From assembly GCA_034008185.1 (NCBI GenBank), contig CM067081.1, positions 87,874,765 to 87,938,764 on the forward strand: a DNA stretch of 64,000 bases. Direction: 5' to 3'. This document shows positions 21,287-35,762 of this stretch, in pieces. The DNA comes from Gorsachius magnificus. Taxonomy: Eukaryota; Chordata; Aves; Pelecaniformes; Ardeidae. Below the pieces are notes generated by a model. That model made no database searches. It was given only the letters and a program-made list of their open reading frames with translations, and was not told where the DNA came from. Each line of letters opens with the position of its first letter. Position 1 is the first letter of the stretch. The position numbers were made by a program, and so were the translations under genes.

Positions 21287-24200
21287 CTAGCAACACCCAG
21301 ACTAAGAAAGAATTGTAAAAAGGCAGAATAGTCATAATGTCCAAGTATGTTAAAATAAAACTGCTACATTTATATTTAGGCATCTAATGATAGAACTTTT
21401 ACAGAAAAGGCATAATGCGTTCTGCTCCCACTGGCAAAATCTGGCTGCAGAGAAGAGTGCAGATGGAATTCAACACACTGTATCATCTAGCCATGTATTA
21501 GGTAAGCTCTCAAATGATACTCTGTTTTATGCCTTAATTAGATGCCTAAACACCAACATCCACATTGAATATTTTCAAAGTTTCTATTGTGTGTCAAGAA
21601 ACCCAGCTTTTCCTTGTGAAATCAAGCGCAGTGATATTTTCCTCTTTTGAAAAAACCAAACATATATGGACAAGTGATGTTTGGCGAATGCTAGGTACAA
21701 GACCCTTTCCAAAAGAGAGAAAATTGATATCCTGGCAAGTGTAATTCTTTTTCTCACAGAAAACACTAAAGGAACTTTTCTGGTTTATGCAGTTCTGATA
21801 CAAGAGCTGCAAAATGCTGTATATCCTACCTTGATTTAAGTCATGTGTAGATTTAAAAATTATTTGGTAATATTTTGTGTGTTACCAAGTATTATGCAGC
21901 AAGGTGACTCAAATCCACATCTTGAGACTGACTCTGATCTCACATTGACTTTGTATCAGTGGAGCACCATTGGTATCAATTATATTACTTTATACTGATA
22001 CCAGTTCAGTCAGGAAGACTCATGATAAATAGATTGTGAATGACTGGATGTCATGCACTCTCCCTTTTGCTTTTGGCTAGAGGTACTAAATCAATTTTCT
22101 AAAGTGCCATATATCTTTATAACTGTGGGGTTTTGTCTCCATTAGGTCCAATTATTCTTGTTTCCCTACCTGTCATTTTTCAGGAATGCTTCACAAACAT
22201 TGCAGTGGCAAATTACCATTGCTCTGTCTTGGCTACAAAATTAGAGTAAATGTTTATAGCATTGTTATATGGTGGTACGGTGATAAAATCTGAATGTTAA
22301 CATAGGCAGGGAGATACTGCGCCAGGCAGGTAATTGCAGGCTCAAGCTAGAGTTCAGAGCATATCAGAACACCTAGGGGAAGTGTTTCCTCTGCCCTGGG
22401 GCTATCAAAACTCAAAGCTGCTGGGAGGCTGACTGGATTCATGGACAAGAGATAAATGAATAAAAATACAAAGAGTTACCTGCTGTCTTCTTCATGTGTG
22501 ACTGAAAGAAAGTGACAGAAAGTAGGCTAAGAGCGGAGAATAAGTGTCTTTGGATAAAACTAGTGAAGAGACATACTCACTGGCCATCACTCTCTCAGTC
22601 CTACGTGGTCTTTACTGGTATCAGTTAATTGACCCTTTTCTGCCTATTGATTTTTAACTTTGCAAATTTTTTTCTGACTCATTATTCCAGATGACTCTTG
22701 TCCTCATTTATAATTACCATTTGGTCTGCTCAGTGTGTCTCCTTATGCCGAATACTTTTGTTTCACTTCTGCTTGTGCTCACACCATCCTGTAATGTTAG
22801 TTGAATTTGTGAGGAATCTTTGTCACGAGGGAAGCTCATGACAAAAGAGGAGGATCACTTTTGCCATGCAATGCATATAATGCCCTATTTGCTTTTGGCT
22901 CTTAGATGACACCCTCAGAGTGGTGGTGTTGGACAGACACTTTGTAGCTTTTGAAGTCAACATCAGAAGAAATACCACTGTGAGTCTTCCCAGCTCTCAA
23001 GGGCCCAGAGCTGACCATATCACAGGCTGGCTGCAGCTCTAAACTTGGCTTGGGGAGGCCGCTAAGCAGTCATGGCCAGTTCAGCATGCTTTTTGGAGGT
23101 TGCAATAACAGTATCCGGTATTCTGCTAGAGTTCTTCTAGAGTTCAGATTTTTTTTCTTCTTCTTGAGATTCGTCTGCTGGGCTAACGATTAAATCTCCA
23201 GAGCTTCCAGCTCTTCTCATAAAAAGTGCGAGGCACCAAGAGGTGAGTCCTTTACCTAGCAGGAAGGCTTCTCACTATGTGGTGCACTCAGTGCTCCAGA
23301 AGATTGTTTCGAAAGCACAAAAGAAAGTCTGTAGGCACCGACCCTTTTCCAGCTTGGTCTGGCTTGGTCCTTAAACACAGGGAGGTGCAGGGATGCCTGA
23401 GGGAAGGCTGTGCTGAAGCCCGTGTGAGCTGATCTGCGGTCTCAAACACAAGAAGTGTAGCTGGGCACGCAGCACTCCTACCGAGGCCAGGGCTCTGTGC
23501 TGAACAGCAAAGCAGGGAGGGACTTGTCTGGCAACGGGGCACTTGTTCAGTGGTGCTTAGCTGGTCTGGTTAGCTGCAGCGCGTGGTAACTCTTGTGTGG
23601 GCCAAGAGCTGCCACTAGACTGACGGCCACACTTCTGCATGCAAGACAGAGACATTTTCTGGTTTAGGCAGAGAAAGCAGAATGGCAAAACTGGCAGAAG
23701 AGCTGACTTTCTGCTGTTCAAAGACTCCAAAATTCATAAATCATCTGAGAAGAATAAAACCAAATACTCCATAGCAGTGCTAAAAAATTAGAGGGGGAAA
23801 AACACCACCTTTGCACTTATCACCTTGAAGCAGACAGGGGTCCCATTCTCTGATAAGGTGTTCACGTTTAAGAGTTGACCTTGAACTTGGTGCACCCTCT
23901 CACAAAACGACCATCGACTTCAGTTCCCTCTCTGGGCTGTGGGAATGAATAATTCCCCCTCTTTTCCTCAGGTTCATGTGCCAGCCAAAGGAGCTTATGA
24001 AAGAGAATAAATACATGAACATTCAAGCGTACAAAAGAGAATTGAAGATTAATTATCACAGAGGCAGCCGTAGCTTCATATGGCTCAAGCAGCAAAAGTC
24101 CTCAGATGAAACCCTGCGAGTCTGCTGCCAGATTCTTGTGTATGTTAAATAGTTGCAGTGGGATTTCCAGGCTCAGCCCAAGTGTGATTACCTGGCACCA

Positions 24201-27200
24201 TTTATTTTATTAATTACCATTTCCTTGTGTGCTTGCTTAATGATGATACCCAGGCCCTTCAGCCTGCAAGGCCCAAATATGTGTGTCTCATCACTACAAA
24301 GAGGAACAAGCACAAACAAATGAAAGATTCATGCAGGAAACCTGAACAGCTGCAGGGTATCCTCCTTGGTATAAATGACATTTCTCATAATTCCACTTGC
24401 AGTGGTTTTTATTTTTGATGTAAAGGATACACCGTCTGCCCAGAATCTGTTTTGACAGAGGGAGGTGCAATATCTCTGTGTTTCCCTCAGGGGCATCATT
24501 TTATCACCATACAGAAAACAATTTTTTATTGTGTCAGGTCTGAGGCCATTTGTGCTACGTTTAAGAAACACTTGGAGCAACAGAATTTCAGATATTAAAA
24601 ATGTAAAATAGAGGACAACCTCCAAGTGCGAGGAGCAGATAGCGACCTATGTGATGAATTGCAGAGCCAGGGGATGCTGGTTAAGTCCGTGATGGCTACA
24701 GGCCTGCCTGTGTCTGGCCAGGTCCTCAGACTTACTGCTCAGTGGGCTCTGCACAACCCGTTGCGTTAACATGAGGGATGAGTAGATCTCAGCTGTGGGG
24801 CAGGCATGCCCTGGCCAAGAACTTTGTGGGCATAACAAATTATGAGCCCAAACTCTTTTTTGTGACATTCCCCCTTGCAGATTTCCCCTGCATCCTTCTA
24901 ATGGAGACAGTGAGACTTGCTGCAGGTGGATGAAACCTCAGAAAATAGTCCTCAGGGCCGCAGTTCCCTCAAGATCTACATAACATAACAGCCTCTGGAA
25001 ATATGTCCCCTTCCTCCAGGGAAACATGGAAATGGGTACCACCTGCACCATGCTCCTTGGGGCTCCCAGCATGGGAAGCGCTCACTTCAGCAGGAGCCCC
25101 TGCAAAGGAGTTAGCTGATATGGCTCCTGGCACTTGTCAGAGTTTACAAGGGTGGTGTTTTCTACTGCTGCTGAACCAAAACTACACCTGTAATTCACTT
25201 AGCTGTGCCAGAATGGCTGTAGATGGGCAGGAAAGAAGAAATGCCTGCAGGCAGTCGAGATGGGCAGCAAAAAGGAAAGGATAATCCTAATGAACGTCTC
25301 CAGTTTGTAAACACATAATTTGGATTTGAAGCTCATTTCCAGGTCTTCCATAATTCAGAAAAATCCAAGATTGGAGACTTAGATGTAAGACAAGTTTCAA
25401 GCACTTACATATTTTTACTATACAAGACTAAGAATGCTCTACAGATAAAGCACTTCAGCTGAAAAACAGGGCATTTAAGAAAACAGAAATGCAACAGAAA
25501 TATTGGAGGGTGCACTCTTTAACCTCTCTGCAAAAGCAGGAAAAGAACTACTATCTAATTTCCACCCAATTAGTTTTAATTCAAACACTAAATAAAAAAA
25601 AACACTTTGATTTATGGTTCAGGTAGTCCACTTGTTCTTCCTTAAAGCAGCCACTTTAGAGAAAAGTTTTATAAAAAAGTCCAATTGTTACAACTTTCTG
25701 AACCCTTGCAGCTTTTGATTTATTAGTAATCTTGGCTGTGCAACAGAAAGTATATTCCATCTGTATTTAATGACCTTAGGTGCCTGCTGTGATAAAAACT
25801 ACAGCAAAAATTCAGTGCCACCCATTCACCCCTAATATTTGCACAAATCATCTGTGCCTAGAAAGGAAATGCTCTTCTATTTTGTTTTGTGCTTCTCTAA
25901 CTTCTTCTGGAAATGAGGAGCACTGGCTTTTCTGGCAGCACCAATTAAATAAGCATGTTTGTGGAAAATTACACAGCATCCCACATTTTAATCCAGTCAT
26001 ATGAAGCTATAGTCCTGTGGTGATCCCCAGCATGGGTCTGCTGTTTTGTGCGATCGGAAAGTGGCAGAGCTGATCTGCTAGAGGCACTATGTATGATAAT
26101 TGCATACAGGTTAAGTGTTTTGCAAATTAGCAGTGCTTCATCATCCACTTTCTTTTTTCCACCCGTTCAGGCTGGCATACAGAGCATGCTGAAGGTGACT
26201 TGTCTGGGCTGCAGCAGCTAGAACACCCTGCTGTCCCCACACAACTGTTTCTGTCATTTTCAAATGAAGCTTATGGAGACGGCTGTTGTTCTGACAGAAG
26301 TGACACAGGGCACCATGGATTTTGTCAAGGAACAATTTAATTTCTGCTGATGTGTTGCTTATCTAGTAAGACCCCAAGGAAGTCATCTTGCCAGGAGTCA
26401 GTGCAGAGCAATGAGAGGTCCTCTCTTTCACCCATGGAAAACAGAGCATGAAGGTGCAAGGACAAAATAGCCAGGTGTGTTTCTGTTTCTCCCCGCCTCC
26501 TCTTTTGCTCTGGATTCATGCAAGAGTTGAAGTCTGTTGAGCGCTACCCCTGCCCTGTATGACAGTGGTACAACTCTTTGCAAATGGACCCTAAATTCAT
26601 GGTGGCATTTAGGCACAAGACTTCATGTGGGTGCCGCTGGCACCCCTTAGGTCTCAAGGATCCTCAGTTGCTTGCCCTTCAGATAGCTAACACCCTTGGT
26701 GCCATCTTTGTTCCCAGATACCTCTATCCCCCTATATTTCTGCTGTCAGGACAGGCAGACCATGGGAGCCCTGATCACACAGTGGGGTTCAGCACTGATC
26801 TCAGGCTTAAAGCCCCAAAGCATTCCCTGAGTGTTCCTCTTTGTCTCCTGGGCCCAGGTCCCTGCCTGGTGACCATGCCCTGAGCGACCTCAGCCTAGCA
26901 AGGCAGGAGGGGATGGGAAAAAATTTGTCGGTGCTTTGTACAGACTGACCTGTCCTTTGAGGTGGAGCTAAGGACGAGTTATAGTCCCAGCCAGCTATGG
27001 ATTGGGACTTCCACCCACATTTCCGAGGAGAGCATCCAGTGATGGGGCCAGTGTGCTTCTGCAGAAACAGCTAAATGCACCAGTGTAGCAGGGATGCACA
27101 TCCATCCCAACAAGCACAACCAAGCAGACCCAGTCCCCTGTTTTCCTTAGACTAGCCTTCTTTTTGTAAATGTTTCTTACTCTTGGTACATCCCAGCATG

Positions 27201-27251
27201 CCAACTTTCTGGTTAATTCATTCATTACATACTGGATGAGGTATTTTTTTC

Positions 27252-27270
27252 TTTTTTTTTTTTTTTTTTT
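27252..27270. repeat. Poly-T run (T19)
   Basis: T7-C-T19 is followed directly by AATCTC. It is a homopolymer. No retrogene-like coding sequence is recognisable on its 3' side when read on the minus strand. Confidence 0.9.
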
Positions 27271-30200
27271 AATCTCAAAATTAAAATAACAGGTCTCTCC
27301 ATACATGCTCAAAATTGAATAATGAAGAGTTCAGAGACAATGGACTGAAAACTGTTGGGCACACTCTACACCATCGCTAAACTGCATGATAAAGGATCCT
27401 GATGAAGGAAGTGCTGCTTGTTAAGAGGATATCCCTTCCCCAGCTCTATATCCTGGTTTCTGTGGTAGAAACATGGTCGCCTGAGCCAAAGGGATGTTCC
27501 AGCACAAGCAGGCCTTAGGCTGGACAAACAACTTACTATATGCCACTGTTTACCTCTGCTCTATAATTCAGATATAATCTAGAGAGTGTCTTCTTTTCCA
27601 ATAGGTAATTTACTCTTTCTTCCCAGTTTTATTCTATCTGGATCTGATTTCATATTTTTACTTTTCCTAATTTATTTTTTTTTTGTTTTAGAAAATGAAA
27701 AATTAGAGGAAGTATTCTCCAGGAATACCTAAGAAAACCTAGCATTAATTGCTAAAATAGAAATTAACATCAAGTGTTTGAGTTTTATTGATCACAGGTG
27801 AAGTATTTATTTTAGAGTACCTTAATTTTAATTTTACTCCTTATTTATCTGGATACTATAACTAGAAATTTCAAAATTCTTTCACAATTCCACTTGGGTT
27901 CAAAATTTCAAAATCACACAGTGTGTCAGGTTACAGGAAAGTGCAGATGATCCACTTGGCCACAGATTACCATGTGATCAAAGAGCTGTCAGAGCAGTTG
28001 TTTCTTACAGTATTAGCTCTGTGATATTGAATAATTTTCATTTTTAGCTAATTGGTTGCCCCCCATGGAAAGGAGCCCAGTGATTTTGAAGGACGTTCCC
28101 TGCTGGCATACTCTTCGTACTAGCATCACAGCTTTCCAGCTGTTATGCCTGTCTCCCTCCCCAGGTGTTTTGTCCTTGCAGAATCATGTGAAGATCAAGT
28201 AACAGTGAAGGTGCAGAGAAAATTCAGGCTCTGATTCAAAGCAACTGGTAGGTACAAATTCAGGGAGATGGACTCAGTGAGCTCTTGATGCTCGGATGCC
28301 TTTAGAAAACAAGGGAATGTCTTCCCTGTGCTTCTTTTCCATGGTCTGGTAAGAACGATGTGCCCATGGTGAGCTGGGAAAGGTAATCTGTTGGACTGAA
28401 ACACAGAGACAGGCATCATGGGTCTGTCTCTCCACCTCTTTCCTTCTTCCTTCCAGGGAGCAACACTGATTTAGCAGAGGAAATCCTGTGCTGAAGAAAC
28501 TCCCCTCCACCAGGCTGATTTTTGGCTGTCCTCAAGAAGTCATAGGCCACATGGCGGGCTGGCGCAGACCAGCTCTACCTAAGCTAGTGCAGGTTCATCT
28601 AGCTTGGGTGCTACCGACAGGCATGCTTTTGCAGCCAGAGCCCTGGGCTGCTGGGGTTGCCGAAGAAGCGGTGCAGCACTGCTACAGCTTGTACCCAGCT
28701 GACAGATACCAAATTGACACTGATGGCTGTGCTGCACTGTGTGACATAACTGCATAACTTCTTGCCCTAGGAGTGATCACTTCTGAATAGACTTGAGACA
28801 CAGTGATAGACCGATACAAAGAATATTGCTGTCTGAGCTGGACTTGTTCTGTCACTGAAGGCAGAGGGATTGTATTTTTTTCTCTGTGCTGTCAGTGCAG
28901 CACCTTTAATTAGTACAAAAAATCACTTTGAGATACAAAATGGCGGGGGGGAGGAAGGTAATCGCTTCTGTCAGCAAAGGGATCTCAGTTTTCTCTATAA
29001 GATTTAAATCAAAGTCACCTCTCTTAGAGGAACCCCTTGTTTCCTTTTCCCTTTTCTCGCATTTTTTTTCCGAAAAGGCAGATTTTTCAGTCTTAGGCAC
29101 ATTGTTTTAAAGCTTTCTCAGAAGACATGGGTTAATTTCCACAGTAGTTTCAGCTGATGTTTGGCAGCTCCCTGGTCTTTCCTCTTGCTGGCTTTGAGTC
29201 ACTTGCTTGCAACTACCAAAACTGCTTTTAGTCCAGTAAGATCCCAGTCCCTTTTCCCTCCTCCCACTTGCATTGTCATACATAGAAATCTGTATGTAGA
29301 CTGGAACCCTGAAACCTGTATGTCAATTGGCAGCAGTAAGTATGATTCTCTTAAGACAGGGACATAGTTACGAGCTGGGCTTTGCTACACCTCCTTGTGG
29401 TTCTGCTGGATGCCCTTTGGGGTAACCAACTTAACCTCTGCCCCAGAGTTGAGTTATGGTTACTTCTTCCAGCCCTCCAGCCCTATCAACTGTCTTCACT
29501 TACCACTCAATAGTTCTCTTCTAGGTAAAACAAAATTTTGGCTATTGATCATATGGATTGTTGCCCTGTGCCCATGGGTGGTTTCAGCAGGTGGAGTCAG
29601 GCAGGTGTTTAGGGGGTGGCCTTCCTGGCTTTTGTCTGCCCCCTACATTATGTATGATGTTGACTTGTGTTGTGACACTGTGTTCACAGGTAACCATAGG
29701 CTGCAGCAGACCAGAGGAAGAAGAAATGGATTTTACAGGAATGGAGTTTATAAACTGACAATATGTTGGACCGAAACTATGTCATCCTTCCTCTGGGAGT
29801 GACTGATTGGACAGGCTACAGGGAGCAGTCTCTTCTCTCTTCATCCTCAGCCAGTTTCCTCATATAACCATGGACCCCTATCTCAGCTTCTTGGCCAGGG
29901 GAGGGAAATCCAGTCAGTCATGCTCCAGTTGTGAAGGCCCTGCACAGGAATCCATTGTCTCCATGTTGCGGTAACTGGACAGGAAGAATCTGGGGACTGG
30001 TGGAACATCCAAAGACCAAACAAAAGAATGTGGCTAAGCTCTTCACGGAGAGCTCTATTAATGTCAGTGGACATTGCCAAGATATCTGCGAGCTTCATGG
30101 ACTACTGAATTATTTGCTTTGACTATAAATAAACTACATTTGTGGGATTGCTCATGACCTGCGAAGGAGGCCCACACAAAGCTTGTAGGATGTATGTAGG

Positions 30201-32333
30201 ACTGTACGTAGGATGTGAAAAGGGAATCATATAGTCATAATTTCAGCCTGCCAACATTAACATACTGGCCTTACTCAGGTGGATGGGACACCCTATCTAA
30301 CCCAGAAAAGGAACATGTTTGTAAATGATATGTGTTCAATATTAAAAGAATAAACCATGATGCTATAAATGCCAGAGCTGCAACAAAACTTAGCTGAGAT
30401 ATTTGAATAACTATATATCTCAGTCCAATAGACCTTCAGAGGTGATAAAAATCTATTTCTCTCACCAGCCTTCTTTGGGGCTTTATGTCAATCACTCACT
30501 GAAAGAGCACGGGGGCTGAGGAGGAACAGTTTGGGTTATGAACAGCACCTTGAGGTGCTTCTGAAATCCACCTCCATCCTTCCCCAGGTCTCCCCACCAC
30601 AGCTGTGCTGAGAACTACCACTACACACTGGTAGGAAAACTCATACAGTGGCTCTTCTATCTGACATTTTCCTGGACCTTTAGAGTGTACTTCAGTGAGC
30701 TAATGCGAGATATGTGCTCTCTGTAGGTGTCTAAGGTAACAGAAAGAGATTATGTTAAGTGCTTAATAAGAGGCATTTTCCATTTGCAACACTCCACTTA
30801 GCTGTAACGCATGAAGGAATTGACCCACGTGGGTCTTAATCTAGACATTTAATTGTACCCCTGAAGTGTCAATGTGATGAGCATCACAGATTTTGGCATT
30901 GTTGACATTTCTTTTAAGCGGATGACAGTTTGAAAGGATGGTAGCGTATCCTTTTATCACTGCATCAGATAAATATGTTACTGAGTGATGGAAACAGCTT
31001 TACACAGTGGCAAGTGACAGAAAAGAAAGTGGTGGGGAAAAGGCACAAAAGGCAAGACCAATGAAAATAAATAAAGGAGTATAACACATGCAAGTATTCT
31101 TAAAGCCTCTCTGATGAATTCAGACCGTGAATAACTGGTGCAGTTGACCAACAATTGTCAGTGAGGAAATGACAAGACCCTTAAAGCTTCCTCAGAAATG
31201 TCTTTACAACAATGGATCTTGGACATGTACAGTGGTAAAGCTGAAGGTAGACAAGGACCTTTGGTAAACCACGAGAAGGGTGGCTGTGACAGCACAGGCT
31301 CTGATGTTCCAAATTATGTCCTCTCCCACACCTGTTTATTTAGTAAATTTTGTCTCACACACCCATTTTGTTTGTTGGCCTGAGAGTCTGAGCCCTTTTG
31401 GCAACACAGTATAGTGCTTCTGAGACAGCAAGACCTAGGAATTTTCTGGGAACGGACTTTTTTCATGGTCAGAAGCAATATTTTCCAAAAATAGGCTGTG
31501 ACAGAAGAGCACAGGAACGGGTAAGGAAAAGCTCTGGGTGAGGATCACCAGGACTGTAGAAAACATGAAACCTGTGATTTTAAGGGGCTTAGGTTGCTGT
31601 GGGGAATTGCCAAATGAACATTTTTCTGAAAATCCATAATATTTTCAGCAACACATTGTGACATTGAAAATATGTTTTCTTATGCCCCCAAATTATTTGA
31701 AGAGCTAGCACCTAGTGAGAAACTCAGTTGAGACTGTAAAGCATGGAAGACATAAGCGCCTATTGAGTCACCTGAAGTCAGGCAGCTGAATTTCCATATT
31801 TATCAACCTAGATAACCAAAACACGCTGCCAGCTCAGGAAGATCTTTGTACTGAGAATCCATTGTAGCAGTTTCATATCTCAGGTTCTGTAATTGCTGAT
31901 TGCTTCCTCATTGTGTACCTTCAGGGTGCGAAAAACAGGGTTTAAATGCAGATAATGCTAATTCAATCACATGCAGGCACCTGTCTAGCATATGTATGTT
32001 AGCTTATCACTGGCTATCAACTAGCTGTCAGATAACTCCGCAGAGTGAGAAAATCCATTACCAATGTAGCAATAGGCTTCCAAAAAGCATTGAAATGGGA
32101 CTCTAGAAACAGTTCATGTGAAAAATGCTGTCTGCGTCTATGAGAGCTTTTGGTCTCTTTGTAGGAAATTGGCTTGAGGAAGTGGTAAATCTAAAGACAC
32201 ACTTACTGCAAAAACCAAATAATTTCCTCACCCAATTTTGAATATTTTATTCCCCCTACCCTCCAAAAAAACCCCTAATACTCCCTTTGGTGAGAAACAG
32301 GAATGTAAAGCATTGATCTGTCAGGCACGTATC

Positions 32334-32344
32334 GGGGGGGGGGG
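32334..32344. repeat. G11 run
   Basis: This is an isolated run of 11 G in otherwise A+T-rich DNA. It is likely length-variable and prone to sequencing error. Confidence 0.9.
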
Positions 32345-35139
32345 AGGATCTTTCTTATCTCTTCCCATAAAGAATGAATCATAGATGTTTTAGGGAACCT
32401 AATTATGTCACTGAGGAAACATGAGATGGTGATATGAATGTTTTCTTGAAGCTAACATTATTTTTGTGAGAGCATTCTTTTATTTTAAAAGTACTGCAGA
32501 ACTCAGCTGTGGTCTATTTTTTAAATGATAACTTATACAGAAAAATTGTAATTAAATATTCTCATTGCTTTGCCACAAAGAGACAAAAGGCCAAATGTCA
32601 ATTTGAAATTAAACTCATAAAGAAGCTGAGCAAACAATAAAAGGATGTATCGCTAAGTAAATCATAGCAGTTTGAGATATCCTGATTATCTTTTGCTTAT
32701 TGTTGTTAAACCATGAGGCAAATGCAACTCTCAGTCATACTGTGTTTCATGATAATACTTTTGAAGAACCTGAGGCAATAAAAACATGTAAGTTTATGCT
32801 CAGTATTTATCCATGAAGGCTTAATGGCTGCTTCATACAGATTTAAAACAGTTGCAAAAAGGGCCTCAGCATTGTGATACTCAGTGTTGCAAAGACTTAA
32901 ACCTTAAACCTACTGGACTCCAGATCAGGAATTGGTGGTGCTGTGTCAGCCCATCTACGAGTGTGTTTCCTACATGCTTAGTGCTCAGAGTTAAGAAGCT
33001 TCTCCTGGGATCCACAACACCCAGCTTATCAAGCGAGATGTTTAAACCAGTCCAAAGAGAAAATAAGAGGAGGGTACTGCCAGAAACCATGAAACTGATT
33101 TTTAATTCTGGGCACGGTCTCGAGGGCTGTTTCATGCAGACAGGCTCAGGACCACCTCCGCAACAGGCAGACATGCTCCTACCTCCCAGGCGCAGGTGCC
33201 TCTGCCAGGCTGGGACTGAAGGCCAGAAATTGCCTCATTCATGCAGGTCCTAAGCATGTAAGGGCAGACCTGCTCTGTTTTCTTGGTCCTCTGCAGCATA
33301 ACTTCCATCCTTAACTTTTTTACATGAGAAGGAAGGAATGGTCCTTTCTTTCCAACATAGGAGCATCTCTATACCAGTGGCAAATTAGATACCACAAGCA
33401 TATGTTTCAGTTCTTTTCAGAGCCAGGATAAATAAGAATTTGTATCACGTGCTTTCTGAGAAAGTGCCTTTGCAGGAAACCTAATAAAAACCAGTATCCA
33501 TTGCCTCTGCTTCCTCCCTCCTTCTCCTTCCTCTGAGTGAATGGAGGGCTATCAGTGCTGTTCAGGTGTTATCTGAGAATGCCAGATAAGCCAGGCTCTT
33601 CAGGAGACTGTGAGGGGGCACCTGCCAAATAGGTAGGTGGGGTGAGACTTCAGTGCACCTAAGATGGTGACATCTGTAGGTGTATGCAATAGTAAGATTC
33701 CAGTTAAATGAGCTTGCTGTGGAAAATAAGGAGACTAACATTTCTTGAATGCCTTAATAAGAGTGAGCAGGGCTTTCTTGGATCATACTGCTGGAGTTAG
33801 GTGCTTTACCTCTAAGTTGCATTTGATGGGACAATAGTTATTTTCGATCTCACACTAGAAGTTTTGCTGTAGCGGGGGGAAGACCTGTACTGGAGAGAGC
33901 CCAAAGCTGGAGAGTTCTGAATCTTACTCTGACAAGGAACAAAATGCCTTTGCAAGTTATTACGACTTTCTTTTTTGTGTTAGCAGTTAAACCATAGGGA
34001 GAATATGTAGGGACATACACCTTTGTATGGAGTTTAGGAGTAATAATGAAAAAGAATGAAAATTCATGTTGAAACAAAGTCTTGAGTACTCATGGTTTTA
34101 ATTTTTTTCTCTCTCTTTTTTTAAAATATTTTTTTCTGGACTGTTAAAAACCTTAAAATGGAGGTACAATTCTCTGGACAGTATCTTTAAGTCTGTTCAT
34201 GATATGTGTGATTCTCTTTGTTTCCTTCCAGATATATATAGTGCTCACTCTCCCAGGGCTCCATAGCCTACCAGTACCAACCTTTTCAAAGAGCTCCCTG
34301 TAGCCTTCCTCCTCAATTTCTCCAGATTCTCTTAGCCAGAGGCACATTTTTTTTCTGCATTCCTGTTGTTTTTATGGCAGATATATTCAGATACATTTTT
34401 CATGTTCTCTTACATAGAGCTACAGTTTGAGACCCTAAGGGCTTCCAAGAAAAATGCAAAAATAGCATGAGAAGGAAACTTCCAGACAGTCTGTCTTTAG
34501 TCTGGGTAGAAGCAGCAAGATTTTCAACTCATTATTCTACCTTTTCAAACTCTTAATTTTTTCAGAAGTGTTTTAGAGATAGAATCTGGATTTTCAAATT
34601 AGTTTCTCATTCCTGTCTTTGAACAAAACCTGCCCATCAGTGGATTCAAGTGTAAACAGTGGGCTCTGTTTGGGGAGGCAGGGAACACAAAACTTTCAAA
34701 GTTTTGATGTAATTAATGCTTGTTCCGCTGCCTGCTGGTGGAACAGGGAACTGGACCCACAGCCCAACTTTTCTCCTGGTCTCAGCACCTCCCTGCTATT
34801 TGCAGGCACTGCCGTGACTGCCTCCCATTCCTCCTCATCTCCTCTCCAGCTTCCCTGCTTTTCCAGGGCCAGGTTCTCTCTACCAAGTACTGCATTGCCC
34901 AGTTGAATCCTCACTTACTGCTTTGTCTGGCATCTTTTTTACCAAATTCTCAAAAAAAACTAACTTCAGGCTTTGTCTCCCTGGGTCTCTTACCCTTATC
35001 TGTGCTGAACACCTTTCAGCACACCTTCCCAGCTTACAAAGACCTTTCAGGCTTGAATTAGTCCTTTCCTCTGTCTGGGTTTGCACTGCACAGTCTCCTC
35101 ACAGTGTACCTTAGGAAGCTTTTCTTTCCTGCCTTGACT

Positions 35140-35222
35140 TAGTGCCGAGGAACACGATGGTTAACGGTTGGACTTGATGATCTTAAAGGCCTTTTCCAAC
35201 CTAAATGATTCTATGATTCTAT
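35140..35222 (+). mobile_element. CR1 LINE, extreme 3' tip
   Basis: The sequence ACGGTTGGACTTGATGATCT, then CCAACCTAAATGATTCTATG, then an ATTCTAT repeat is the terminal segment of a CR1 on the plus strand. Less than 90 bp remain, so it is a severely 5'-truncated insertion. The 5' boundary is approximate. Confidence 0.85.
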
Positions 35223-35735
35223 AATATTTAGAGAGGAAGAAGGAGACCTGTAAGGAAGCACCACTGATCTAAATATGGTTTTAAGCATGGACCAGAGCAT
35301 TTGATGAAGGCAAATCAAGAGAGGCAGAAAGAGCAGGAATCATCAGTCAAATAAACCGAAAAAGCTAAAGAAAGTATTTTGTGAAGGCATACATGTCTGC
35401 CTTTCTTCTTAAGCCCTTCCTTCTACATAGAACAGATGGCCCGATCTCAAAAATAAACATAAAAAATAAAGAACTGCAAGAGCTATGAAGACAAATCCCA
35501 TTCTTTACAAATGTATAAAGAGCTGGAGGCCACAGAGGGTGAGGCAGAAGGAGCCATGGGGTGCAGGCAGCGCAGGCAGAGTGGTGACAAATGAGGTATT
35601 GCTTGCTGGATACCAAAATGATTCCCCTGTCACAGTGTTTGCCAGGGATCGGGAGGCAAATGTGCCCGAAACAGATGTTTCCTAGGGACAGAAAATGAAA
35701 CATTAATGAAAGCATTGGAAATACCTGAACATCAG
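35223..35735. other. No gene recognised
   Basis: Unique-looking sequence lies between two CR1 copies. The overlapping 116- and 66-codon frames on opposite strands have no recognisable features. Confidence 0.5.
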
Positions 35736-35762
35736 AAAAAAAAAAAAAAAAAAAAAAAAAAA
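35736..35762. repeat. Poly-A run (A27)
   Basis: This is an uninterrupted run of 27 A followed by GAAAAAGA. I see no AATAAA close upstream that would mark it as a retrotransposed transcript tail, and avian CR1 does not use poly-A tails, so it is best treated as a homopolymer. Confidence 0.95.

Larger units (their letters stand above)
19328..35139. other. About 16 kb without recognisable genes or repeat families
   Basis: I find no LINE, LTR or convincing exon in this stretch, apart from one minus-strand coding-like open frame at 26,141-26,367 described under findings. Simple repeats are a TA-rich tract at 21,265-21,286, T19 at 27,252-27,270, G11 at 32,334-32,344 and a T/C-rich tract around 34,101-34,137. 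A short imperfect GTAGGATGTAT-like repeat lies at about 30,185-30,217. All plus- and minus-strand frames of 60-135 codons here look like chance. Confidence 0.5.

Noticed and set aside
29395..29802. 135-codon plus-strand frame
   Set aside because: No recognised domain, no coding-like codon bias and no splice or promoter context.
32852..33253. 133-codon plus-strand frame with an overlapping antisense frame
   Set aside because: Open on both strands, no motifs, no splice context.
35736..35762. A27 run as the tail of a processed pseudogene or SINE
   Set aside because: No AATAAA or coding-like sequence upstream, and no matching target-site duplication was seen. CR1 does not leave poly-A tails.
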